Positions 42,122 to 49,478 of a DNA stretch of 64,000 nucleotides are shown here, piece after piece (within the stretch, counting starts at the first letter, position 1; the number at the start of each line of letters is the position of its first letter). The notes under the pieces were generated by a model. That model did not search any database and was not told where the DNA came from. It worked only from the letters and a program-made list of their open reading frames with translations. Made by a program: the position numbers and the translations under genes. The DNA lies in assembly GCA_035063765.1 (NCBI GenBank), contig JAPSFT010000007.1:186001-250000 (forward strand), written 5' to 3'. This DNA comes from Deltaproteobacteria bacterium (GTDB lineage Bacteria > Myxococcota_A > UBA9160 > PR03).

Positions 42122-42219
42122 GGCGTCTCCCGGGTGACAGGACCCCGGACCATGCCTGCGCCGGCCCGGGCCGCGCAAGCCCCGCGCTGGTCTATGCTGC
42201 GGCCCCGAGGAGGGGGGCC

Positions 42220-42981
42220 ATGACGCTCACCGGTCGCATCGCGCTCGTCACCGGCGGCTCGCGGGGGATCGGGCGCGCGATCGCGCTGGCCCTCGCCGAG
42301 GACGGCGCCGACGTCGCCGTGAACTACCGCCGCGACGCCGAGGCCGCCCACGAGACCGTGGCCGCGATCGAGAAGCTCGGCCGCCGCGCACGCGCCTACG
42401 CCGCCCCGGTGGACGACGGCGACGCCTGCGCGCGCATGGTCGAGGACGTGATCAGCGACCTCGGCCCCGTCGACCTCCTCGTGAACAACGCCGGCATCGC
42501 GAGCCGCGGGCAATCGGTCGAGAAGACCGACCCGGCCGAGCTCGAGCGCGTGATCCGCACCCACGCGCTCGGGCCGCATCGCCTCTGCCAGCTCGTGCTG
42601 CCCGGGATGAAGACGCGCCCGCGCGGCGACATCGTGATGATCTCGAGCGTCGCCACCCTGCACCTCCCGGCCTTCGGCGCGCCCTACAACATGGGCAAGG
42701 CGGCGCTCGAGGCGCTCGCCCACACGCTCGCGAAGGAGGTCCGCAAGCACGGCATCCGCGTGAACGTGGTGGCGCCGGGTCTCGTCGAGACCGAGATGGG
42801 GCGCCGGCTGATGAAGGCCACGGCCGGTATCGAGGATCTGCGCCAGCTCGACGCCTCGATGCCCTTCGGCCGCGTCTGCCAGCCCGAGGACGTGGCGAAC
42901 GCCGTGCGCTGGCTCGTCTCGGAGCGGGCCGCGTACGTGACGGGGGAGAAGCTCAACGTGTGGGGCGGCGGGCAGGGGTGA
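42220..42981 (+). CDS. Short-chain dehydrogenase/reductase, FabG-like
   Basis: 253 residues, ATG after GAGGAGG. Classical [14 protein letters not shown] cofactor loop, NNAGIASR, active-site Ser in [11 protein letters not shown] and YNMGKAALE (Tyr-x3-Lys). The C-terminal [20 protein letters not shown] is typical of FabG-like enzymes. It reduces a beta-keto acyl thioester or related ketone using NAD(P)H. TATGCT (42193-42198) about 21 nt before the start could be its -10. It is followed 22 nt later by a bacterioferritin gene. Confidence 0.94.
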   Translation: MTLTGRIALVTGGSRGIGRAIALALAEDGADVAVNYRRDAEAAHETVAAIEKLGRRARAYAAPVDDGDACARMVEDVISDLGPVDLLVNNAGIASRGQSVEKTDPAELERVIRTHALGPHRLCQLVLPGMKTRPRGDIVMISSVATLHLPAFGAPYNMGKAALEALAHTLAKEVRKHGIRVNVVAPGLVETEMGRRLMKATAGIEDLRQLDASMPFGRVCQPEDVANAVRWLVSERAAYVTGEKLNVWGGGQG

Positions 42982-43003
42982 GCCGCGGCCCGAGGGAGCC
43001 AGG

Positions 43004-43474
43004 GTGCAAGGCGATCGCCGCGTCATCGACCACCTGAACGCCTACCTGCAGATCGAGCTCGCGGGCTACGCCCAGTACCTGCAGGCCGCGCAGGCCTGTG
43101 CGGCCTGGGGCTACCGCCGCCTGCACGAGAAGCAGATGGAGTACTCGCGCGAGGAGATCGAGCACGCGGCGCGGATCACGCGCCGGATCGTCTTCCTCGA
43201 GGGCAGCCCGCAGCCGCAGGCGGCCCGCGCGCCGGTGCCGGCCACCCCGGTCGCCGAGCAGCTCCGCCGGGATCACGAGCTCGTGAAGCACGCGATCGAC
43301 CACCTGCAGGGGGCGATCGCGTGCTGCGAGGAGCAGCGCGACGAGGGTACCCGCACGCTCTTCGAGGAGATGCTGGTGGACGAGGAGAGCCATCTCGACT
43401 GGCTCGAGACCGAGCTGCGCGCGATCCGCGCGATCGGCGTGGAGCGCTATCTGCAGGAGCAGCGCATCGGCTAG
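43004..43474 (+). CDS. bfr: Bacterioferritin, heme-ligand Met absent
   Basis: 156 residues from GTG after GGGAG, aligning without gaps to E. coli Bfr over the first 65 residues. Ferroxidase ligands are present: Glu18, Glu and His of REEIEHA, Glu of RRDHELVKHA, Glu and His of DEESHLDWLE. The residue equivalent to Met52, the axial heme ligand, is Ile. It should store iron in a 24-mer shell but may bind no heme, or form heteromers with another Bfr not in the window. The end overlaps the hflX end by 4 nt (convergent). Confidence 0.88.
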   Translation: MQGDRRVIDHLNAYLQIELAGYAQYLQAAQACAAWGYRRLHEKQMEYSREEIEHAARITRRIVFLEGSPQPQAARAPVPATPVAEQLRRDHELVKHAIDHLQGAIACCEEQRDEGTRTLFEEMLVDEESHLDWLETELRAIRAIGVERYLQEQRIG

Positions 43475-44934
43475 CCGGACCCGCGCGCCGGGGAAGCTGC
43501 GTCCGCCCCGGCGCGGCCCGGAGCGGCGCTCGCCCGCAGGCGCGCCAGCACCTCGGGCCGGGCGCGCACCCGCAGCCGGGTGCCGGCCTCCTCGTGGCTC
43601 TCCGCGAGCACCCGCGCGCAGGCGTGCGCCTCGCCCACCACCCGCTGCTGCGCGTAGGGCACGAAGAGCTCGGCGTCCTCCATGCCGTGCTCGAAGTGCG
43701 CGACGATGCGCTCGCGCAGCGTGGCGACGTCGGCCGCCTCCCGGGCCGAGAGCAGGGCGGCGCCGGGGAACTCCGCGGCGAGCTCCGCGCGCGCCCCGGG
43801 GTCGAGCCGGTCGGCCTTGTTCAGGAGCAGGAGCCGCGGGCTCCCGGTGGCTCCGATCCCGGCGAGCACCTCCTCGGTCGTCTCCATCTGGGTGCGGAAG
43901 GAGGGGTCCGAGGCGTCCACCACCTGCACGAGCAGATCGCCGTCGCGCGCCTCGTCGAGCGTCGAGCGGAAGCTCGCGACGAGGTCGTGCGGGAGCTTCT
44001 TGATGAAGCCGACCGTGTCGGAGACCAGGATGCGCGGGACGCTCTCGGGGTAGAGCGCCCGCACGGTGGTGTCGAGCGTTGCGAAGAGCTTGTCCTCGAC
44101 GAGCACGCCGCTGCCGGTGAGCTGTCGCATCCACGACGACTTGCCGGCGTTCGTGTAGCCGACCAGCGCCACGGTGGCGTGCTCGCCGCGCCGCTTGCGG
44201 CGCGTCCCGGCCTCGCGCTCGATCCGGGCCAGCTCGGCGCGCAGCTCGGCGATCCGGTCGCGCACCTTGCGGCGGTCGAGCTCGATCGTGCTCTCACCCG
44301 CGCCGCGCCCGCCGATGCCGCCGCCCTGGCGGTCCTTCCCGCCGCCGCTCTCGCGCAGGCGGGGCGCCAGGTAGGCGAGCCGCGCGATCTCGACCTGGAG
44401 CCGCGCCTCGCGGCTGCGCGCGTGGCGCTGGAAGATCGCCAGGATCACGGCACTGCGGTCGAGCACCTCGGCGCCGGTCGCGCGCTCGAGGTTGCGCGCC
44501 TGCGAGGGCGTCAGGTCGTGGTCGACGAGCACGACGCTGGCGCGCGGGCCGGCGCCCGGCGCCGGGGCGGCCACCGCACCCGGCTCCGCACCCCCGCCGT
44601 CCGGCGTCTCCGCTTCCTCGGGCTCCTCCCCCTCGTCCTCTGCTTCGGTTTCGGCTCCGGTGGCGCGCCGCCGCGGCCGAGGCGGTCCCACCGGCACGAC
44701 GCCCGTCCCGCCCGTCCAGCCGGCCAGCTCCGCGAGCTTGCCCTCGCCCACCACCGCGCCGGTCGCGAGCCGCGCGCGCCGCTGGCTCACGCGCCCGACC
44801 ACCTCGAGGCCGAGCGTCTTGCCGAGCCTCGCCAGCTCGGCGAGCGACGAGGCGTGCTCGGCCTCGTCGGTGCCGGGGAGCTGGACGCCCAGCAGCACGG
44901 CTCGGGGTCGCGGCGCACGCGTCTCGGTCGTCAC
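43471..44934 (-). CDS. hflX: GTPase HflX
   Basis: 487 residues from GTG with GGAG upstream. The HflX N-terminal domain (1-200) contains an extra acidic Glu/Ala/Pro-rich insert near 95-125. The linker (RRKVRDRIAELRAELARIE) leads to the GTPase: P-loop GYTNAGKSS, switch II SDTVGFIKKLPHDLV, G4 LLNKAD. HflX splits stalled 70S ribosomes. A motif shared with the ABC-F gene upstream region lies about 40 nt before the start (44969-44994). Confidence 0.94.
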   Translation of the reverse strand: MTTETRAPRPRAVLLGVQLPGTDEAEHASSLAELARLGKTLGLEVVGRVSQRRARLATGAVVGEGKLAELAGWTGGTGVVPVGPPRPRRRATGAETEAEDEGEEPEEAETPDGGGAEPGAVAAPAPGAGPRASVVLVDHDLTPSQARNLERATGAEVLDRSAVILAIFQRHARSREARLQVEIARLAYLAPRLRESGGGKDRQGGGIGGRGAGESTIELDRRKVRDRIAELRAELARIEREAGTRRKRRGEHATVALVGYTNAGKSSWMRQLTGSGVLVEDKLFATLDTTVRALYPESVPRILVSDTVGFIKKLPHDLVASFRSTLDEARDGDLLVQVVDASDPSFRTQMETTEEVLAGIGATGSPRLLLLNKADRLDPGARAELAAEFPGAALLSAREAADVATLRERIVAHFEHGMEDAELFVPYAQQRVVGEAHACARVLAESHEEAGTRLRVRARPEVLARLRASAAPGRAGADAASPARGSG

Positions 44935-44968
44935 CTGATTGCTCCGGGTCCCGGGTCACGCGCGGGGA

Positions 44969-44994
44969 TGCGGGGGGGGTGTAGCGCAGCCGCC
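44969..44994 (-). promoter_or_regulatory. Shared upstream motif of hflX
   Basis: On the minus strand it reads GGCGGCTGCGCTACACCCCC... The same 23-nt string (with three fewer C) lies before the ABC-F gene at 49305-49327. Both genes encode ribosome-associated NTPases. It may be a promoter or a protein-binding site. Confidence 0.45.
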
Positions 44995-45064
44995 CGCGAC
45001 GGCGGCCGGGACCCTGGAGGGACATCCGACCCCGCTTGAACCCGAGGGGACGGATTCCGCGGAA

Positions 45065-45076
45065 CAGGAATTCCTG
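45065..45076. repeat. 12-bp perfect palindrome
   Basis: CAGGAATTCCTG, followed by related half-symmetric boxes GGAAATTCC (45087-45095) and GGATTCC (about 45139). It stands about 95-105 nt upstream of a sigma-54 promoter, in the place where an enhancer-binding activator would sit. Confidence 0.45.
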
Positions 45077-45170
45077 ATGTGTGAACGGAAATTCCCACCG
45101 CGATTGCCTGTCTTCCGGCCGCCTGGAGCCAACCTCCTGGATTCCTTCGGGAAGGTGCACGGCGTTCCGG

Positions 45171-45186
45171 CGGTACGCGATTTGCT
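45171..45186 (+). promoter_or_regulatory. Putative sigma-54 promoter (-24/-12)
   Basis: CGGTACGCGATTTGCT fits TGGYACG-N4-TTGCW with one mismatch at the first base, and has exact GG-N10-GC spacing (45172-45173 and 45184-45185). The start codon is 40 nt downstream. PEP-CTERM genes elsewhere are known to be controlled by sigma-54 with the PrsK/PrsR system; those regulators are not in this window. Confidence 0.7.
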
Positions 45187-45225
45187 GGTTCCCTGCCCTG
45201 GCAACCTCCTCGGGAAGGGATGGTC

Positions 45226-46269
45226 ATGCACACGCGTGTCTCTTCGCTTCGCTCCGTCTTCCGGACGCTCGCCCTGGCCGCCACGGTCCTGGCGGCCCCG
45301 CAGCTCGCAAGAGCGGTCCCCGTCTTCTCCAACAGCCTCAACACCATCAACGTAGACGGCTCGACCGTCCTCGGCGGGTCCTCCGCGTCCTTCGCGTACG
45401 AGGCCGGCACCTACCACATGTGGTACCGGCCGGCGGGGTACGGCCCGATCGGCAACCTCCGTCACGCCACCTCGACGGACGGCATCAACTTCAGCGACCA
45501 GGGAGCGCTGAGCTTCTCGAACGACCCGTTCCCGAGCGGCACCCCTCCGTGGCTCGGCTTCGAGAACGTGACGAAGGTCGGCTCGGACTGGGTGATCCAG
45601 CACTGGACCTACTTCAACGGCGGCGGGAGCTACAACGCGGCCTACAGCTACAACCTGAGCCTCTCGACGATCGGCAGCGACCCGAACAACCTCTCGGTGA
45701 ATCACGACGGCGCCCTCACCCGCCTCGGCCAGGACACCTCGGGCTCGGCCGGCATCGTCGGGGACACGTCGATCTTCGGCCCGACCATGTCGCGCTGGCT
45801 GGCGGGCGGCCCCTTCACCGGCACCGGCTACGACCTCGATCTGCTGAAGGACTTCTCGGCCGACTTCACGGCGGCGGGAAATGCGACCGGCTACATCAAC
45901 AACCACGGTGACGTCGTGCCGGTCCCGGGAGGCCTCGGCTACTTCTTCGACATGCGCGCGAACTCGGGCGCCCGCTTCGCCAACCAGATCTACTACTCCG
46001 AGTCCCTCGACGGCGGCGCGACCTGGAGCGGCGCCACGGGCCTGTTCTCCGCCCCGACGCTCGACGGCTCGCCGCTGGCCTACGCCGCCTCTTTCTCGCA
46101 CGCCGACGTCGTCGACAACGGCAGCGGGCTCGTGATGTACCTCAACACCCGGGACGCGGACGGCAACTACGTGATCGCCACGACGCTGCCGGTCCCGGAG
46201 CCGGGCACGGTGGCGCTCGTCGGCACCGGCGCCCTCGCACTCGCCCTGCGGCAGCGCCGCCGCGCCTGA
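45226..46269 (+). CDS. PEP-CTERM exported protein, sigma-54 controlled
   Basis: 347 residues; AAGGG is six bases before ATG 45226, with another ATG two codons upstream. Signal peptide 1-31 (ending QLARA). The body has beta-strand repeats reminiscent of glycosidase or sialidase-like propellers (TYHMWYRPAG, HATSTDGINFSDQG, YYSESLDGGATWSG). The tail VPEPGTVALVGTGALALAL ends in QRRRA. It should be exported and sorted by exosortase. It is the only PEP-CTERM gene here with a clear -24/-12 promoter, suggesting stress- or nutrient-regulated expression. Confidence 0.9.
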   Translation: MHTRVSSLRSVFRTLALAATVLAAPQLARAVPVFSNSLNTINVDGSTVLGGSSASFAYEAGTYHMWYRPAGYGPIGNLRHATSTDGINFSDQGALSFSNDPFPSGTPPWLGFENVTKVGSDWVIQHWTYFNGGGSYNAAYSYNLSLSTIGSDPNNLSVNHDGALTRLGQDTSGSAGIVGDTSIFGPTMSRWLAGGPFTGTGYDLDLLKDFSADFTAAGNATGYINNHGDVVPVPGGLGYFFDMRANSGARFANQIYYSESLDGGATWSGATGLFSAPTLDGSPLAYAASFSHADVVDNGSGLVMYLNTRDADGNYVIATTLPVPEPGTVALVGTGALALALRQRRRA

Positions 46270-46286
46270 AGCGGAGACGCCCTCGC

Positions 46287-46327
46287 GACGCCCCGCCGGC
46301 TCCGCTCGGGAAGGCGGGCGGGGCGTC
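46287..46327 (+). terminator. Rho-independent-like hairpin
   Basis: An 11-bp perfect stem GACGCCCCGCC (46287-46297) with GGCGGGGCGTC (46317-46327), loop 19 nt, starting 17 nt after the stop. It has no T-run, so strength is uncertain. Confidence 0.6.
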
Positions 46328-46497
46328 GACTCCCCATCCCCACAGGCAACCGACCTGCACCCGTGCCGGCCGGTCGGTCGGGCCTCGCCGTGATGCCGCC
46401 GCTGCCGGCGACGGCGTGGCTGCCCACGGCCCCGCCCGGCACGCGGCGCGTGCAGCCCCCTCGATTTTCCCTGGTGCACGCGCGTCGCGTCTCCGTT

Positions 46498-46503
46498 TAG
46501 AGT
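46498..46503 (+). promoter_or_regulatory. Putative -10 hexamer for leaderless transcription
   Basis: TAGAGT is exactly 6 nt before the ATG of the next gene, with no Shine-Dalgarno. The same spacing and hexamer recur at 62761 before xth. Confidence 0.45.
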
Positions 46504-46509
46504 AGGCGC

Positions 46510-47634
46510 ATGGACACCCCCATCCGACGAGCTTCCTCCCGCCCGTTCCTCACCCGGGCCGCCGTCCTGGTGCTGGCCGTGGCGTCGGCAGCGGCTCCTG
46601 CAGCGGCCGGCGTCGAGTACCCGGAGCCAGACGGAGGCTGGGACTACCTCTTCGACGGCGACGTGGACGCGCGCGGGGCCGACGACCAGTCCGCCCTCGA
46701 CGGCACCTGGCGGCGTGACGAGGCGACGAAGTGGCAGCAGGCCGGCCTGGATCCGAACGACGGCACCTTCCCGGGCGACGCGTATGCGCCGCCGGGCAAC
46801 CCGCCGGGCGGCGTCGCCGCCCTGCTCGACGGCGACACCACCTACCTGCGCATCCAGGACCCCGGAGAGCCGCGCGACTGGTCCTACGAGGACCCGAGCA
46901 ACCGCCGCTTCTGGTTCGGCCGCGACATCGAGCGCGAGCACGCGGGCGCGACCTCGGTCCTGACGAACGGCGTCACGATCACCTTCCGGGCGCGGATCTC
47001 GTCCACGGGGGCTCTCGACCCGGTCCACCCGCAGACCTCTCCCGACCCGGATCCCGAGCAGCCGCAGCTCACCGAGATCACGCCCTGGTTTCCGAAGGGC
47101 TACAACGTGACCGACGACGGCCAGGGCATGTTCACCGTACAGGAGGACGGCGCCCGGGCGGTGGGCTTCGCGCTCGCCCTCGACATCGACACGCCGGCCT
47201 TCCTCGGCGGCGGGCTCGTCATGAACAACCAGCCCGGCCTCTTCCTCCCCGGGTCGGACCACACCGACGCGGCCCACGCGAACCTCCTGCCGATGGCCGA
47301 CGCGGACCTGCTCGACTGGCACGAGTTCTGGATCACCATCGAGGGCAGCGGAGCGCCGGGGAGCTACCTGGTCGACGTCTACCGCGACGGCTCGGGTACG
47401 CCGGTCTCGTTCCTGGTGGCCCAGTCGAACGGCGCCGAGTACGACGGGCAGCACATCGCCTTCGGCCTCTCGGCGACGAGCGGCTACGGCGCCGTCGACG
47501 TCGACTTCTTCGGCTACCGGCTCGGGGTCGTGCCCGAGGCCACGGGTGCGGCCCCGGGGCTCGTAGCCGGCGCCGCGCTCGTCGCACTCGCGCGGGCGAG
47601 GCGGCGCCGGGTGCGGCGCCCGCGGTCGCCGTGA
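46510..47634 (+). CDS. PEP-CTERM-like exported protein
   Basis: 374 residues. Signal peptide 1-36 (ending AAPAAAG). The body is acidic, Asp/Gly-rich and probably beta-sandwich (WDYLFDGDVDARGADDQ at the start, VYRDGSGTPVSFLVAQ near the end). The sorting tail is a variant, VPEATGAAPGLVAGAALVALA followed by RARRRR, with Ala where Pro is usual. It may be exosortase-processed. No enzymatic motif is recognised. It follows the terminator of the previous gene. Confidence 0.8.
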   Translation: MDTPIRRASSRPFLTRAAVLVLAVASAAAPAAAGVEYPEPDGGWDYLFDGDVDARGADDQSALDGTWRRDEATKWQQAGLDPNDGTFPGDAYAPPGNPPGGVAALLDGDTTYLRIQDPGEPRDWSYEDPSNRRFWFGRDIEREHAGATSVLTNGVTITFRARISSTGALDPVHPQTSPDPDPEQPQLTEITPWFPKGYNVTDDGQGMFTVQEDGARAVGFALALDIDTPAFLGGGLVMNNQPGLFLPGSDHTDAAHANLLPMADADLLDWHEFWITIEGSGAPGSYLVDVYRDGSGTPVSFLVAQSNGAEYDGQHIAFGLSATSGYGAVDVDFFGYRLGVVPEATGAAPGLVAGAALVALARARRRRVRRPRSP

Positions 47635-47656
47635 GGAGCCGGCTTCCCCCGCTCCC

Positions 47657-49279
47657 TCAGCTCCGCATCCCCGGCGCCTCGTGGCCGCTCGCGACGACGT
47701 AGTCGTCGTAGCCCGCGCCGTAGGTGCGCGGATCGCCGGGGTTCAGCTCGAGCACGCGGTTCGTGAGCGCCGACAGGAAGTGGCGGTCGTGGGAGACCAG
47801 GAGCATCGTCCCCTCGAAGCCGCGCAGCGCGCGCACCAGCATCTCCTTGGTGGCGAGATCGAGGTGGTTGGTGGGCTCGTCGAGCACGAGGAAGTTCGGC
47901 GGGTCGTAGAGCATGCGCGCCAGCACGAGCCGCACCCGCTCGCCCCCCGAGAGCAGCCGGCAGCGCTTCTCCACCTCGTCGCCCGAGAAGCCGAAGCAGC
48001 CGGCCAGCGTGCGCAGCGAGCCGACCGACGCGGCCGGGAACGCGCGCTCGAGCGTCTCGTAGACGCTGGCGTCGCCGTCCAGCTGCTCCATGGCGTGCTG
48101 GGCGAAGGTGCCCATCCGCACCGACGCCCCGATCGTGACGGTCCCGGCGTCGGGCGCCGTCTCGCCCGCCACGAGCCGGAGCAGCGTGGTCTTGCCCGCG
48201 CCGTTGGCGCCGAGCACGCACCAGCGCTCGCCGCGCCGGATCCACAGGTCGAAGCCGTCGAAGAGGACGCGTTCGCCATAGCGCTTGGCGAGGCCCGCGA
48301 TGCGCACCACGTCGTCGCCCGAGCGCGGCGGCGCGCGGAACTCGAACTCGACGACCTGGCGCCGCTTCGGGGGCTCCACCCGCTCGATCTTCTCGAGCTT
48401 CTTGACCCGCGACTGCACCTGCGCGGCATGGCTCGCGCGCGCCTTGAAGCGCGCGATGAAGGCCTCCTCCTTGGCCAGCATCGCCTGCTGGCGCGCGTAC
48501 TGCGCCTCCTGCTCGCGATCCGCGATCGCCCGCTGGCGCTCGTAGAAGGCGAGGTCGCCCGAGTAGGTCACGAGCTCGCCGCCGTCGATCTCGACGACCT
48601 TGCCGACCAGCCGGTTCAGGAACTCCCAGTCGTGGGAGGTCACCAGGACGGCCCCCTCGAAGCCGCGCAGCCAGCCCTCGAGCCACAGGATCGACTCGAG
48701 GTCCAGATGGTTGGTGGGCTCGTCGAGCAGGAGGGCATCGGGCTGGAGGATCAGGATGCGCGCCAGGCCTACGCGCACCTGCCAGCCGCCCGAGAGGGCG
48801 CCCACGTCGCCGTCCATCCAGGCCTGCGCGAAGCCGAGCCCCGCCAGGACCTCGCGCGCGCGCGACTCGAGCGCGTAGCCCCCGAGCTCCTCGAAGCGCG
48901 CCTGCGCCTCGCCGTAGCGCGCGACCAGCGCGTCGAGCTCGGTGGCGCGCCCGGGATCGGCGAGCGCCTGCTCGAGCTCGTGGAGCGCGTGCGCCGCCTC
49001 GGCGACGGGGCCGGCGCCGTCGAGGGTGGCCTCCACCACCGTGCGGCCCTTCATCTCGCCGACGTCCTGGTGGAAGTGGCCGACCGTGATGCCGCGGTCG
49101 ATCACGACCTGGCCGTCGTCGGGCTCCTCCTCGCGGGTGATCAGCCGGAAGAGCGTCGACTTGCCGGCTCCGTTCGGGCCGACGAGCCCCACCTTCTCGC
49201 CGCGCCCGATCGCCGCCGAGGCCTCGAGGAAGAGGATCTGCCGGCCATGGCGCTTCGAGACGCCGTCGATGCGGATCAT
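47657..49279 (-). CDS. ABC-F family ATPase
   Basis: 540 residues, two ABC domains without membrane segments. First: Walker A GPNGAGKST, signature LSGGW, Walker B LLLDEPTNHLDLES. Second: GANGAGKTT, LSGGE, LVLDEPTNHLDLAT. Between them lies the helical linker (about 235-310, rich in Lys/Arg/Gln) that reaches the ribosomal P-site in ABC-F proteins such as EttA, Uup and YbiT. The first signature has Trp for Glu. It should act on translation, possibly at stalled ribosomes. The upstream motif shared with hflX is at 49305-49327. Confidence 0.93.
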   Translation of the reverse strand: MIRIDGVSKRHGRQILFLEASAAIGRGEKVGLVGPNGAGKSTLFRLITREEEPDDGQVVIDRGITVGHFHQDVGEMKGRTVVEATLDGAGPVAEAAHALHELEQALADPGRATELDALVARYGEAQARFEELGGYALESRAREVLAGLGFAQAWMDGDVGALSGGWQVRVGLARILILQPDALLLDEPTNHLDLESILWLEGWLRGFEGAVLVTSHDWEFLNRLVGKVVEIDGGELVTYSGDLAFYERQRAIADREQEAQYARQQAMLAKEEAFIARFKARASHAAQVQSRVKKLEKIERVEPPKRRQVVEFEFRAPPRSGDDVVRIAGLAKRYGERVLFDGFDLWIRRGERWCVLGANGAGKTTLLRLVAGETAPDAGTVTIGASVRMGTFAQHAMEQLDGDASVYETLERAFPAASVGSLRTLAGCFGFSGDEVEKRCRLLSGGERVRLVLARMLYDPPNFLVLDEPTNHLDLATKEMLVRALRGFEGTMLLVSHDRHFLSALTNRVLELNPGDPRTYGAGYDDYVVASGHEAPGMRS

Positions 49280-49304
49280 GGGGGCTCCGGGGCCGGGACA
49301 GGGG

Positions 49305-49327
49305 TGCGGGGGTGTAACGCAGCCGCC
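49305..49327 (-). promoter_or_regulatory. Shared upstream motif of the ABC-F gene
   Basis: Minus-strand GGCGGCTGCGTTACACCCCC followed by GCA; near-identical to the one before hflX. Distance to the start is about 26-48 nt. Confidence 0.45.
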
Positions 49328-49478
49328 AACCGGCTGCCGGCTCCCCGGGGACCGGGCCCCGCACCCGTCGATCTCGCCCAGACGCCGCCGCGGGTATCCT
49401 CCGCCGGGCCCGCGGAGAACGCCGGCCCCGGAGACGCAACGGAGCGCCCCGAGCGGGCGCAGGGAGCCCACAGGACGC

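Noticed and set aside
46341-46500. Sigma-54 promoter ahead of the second PEP-CTERM gene
   Set aside because: A GGCACG is present but no GC follows at exactly ten bases; the TAGAGT hexamer fits better.
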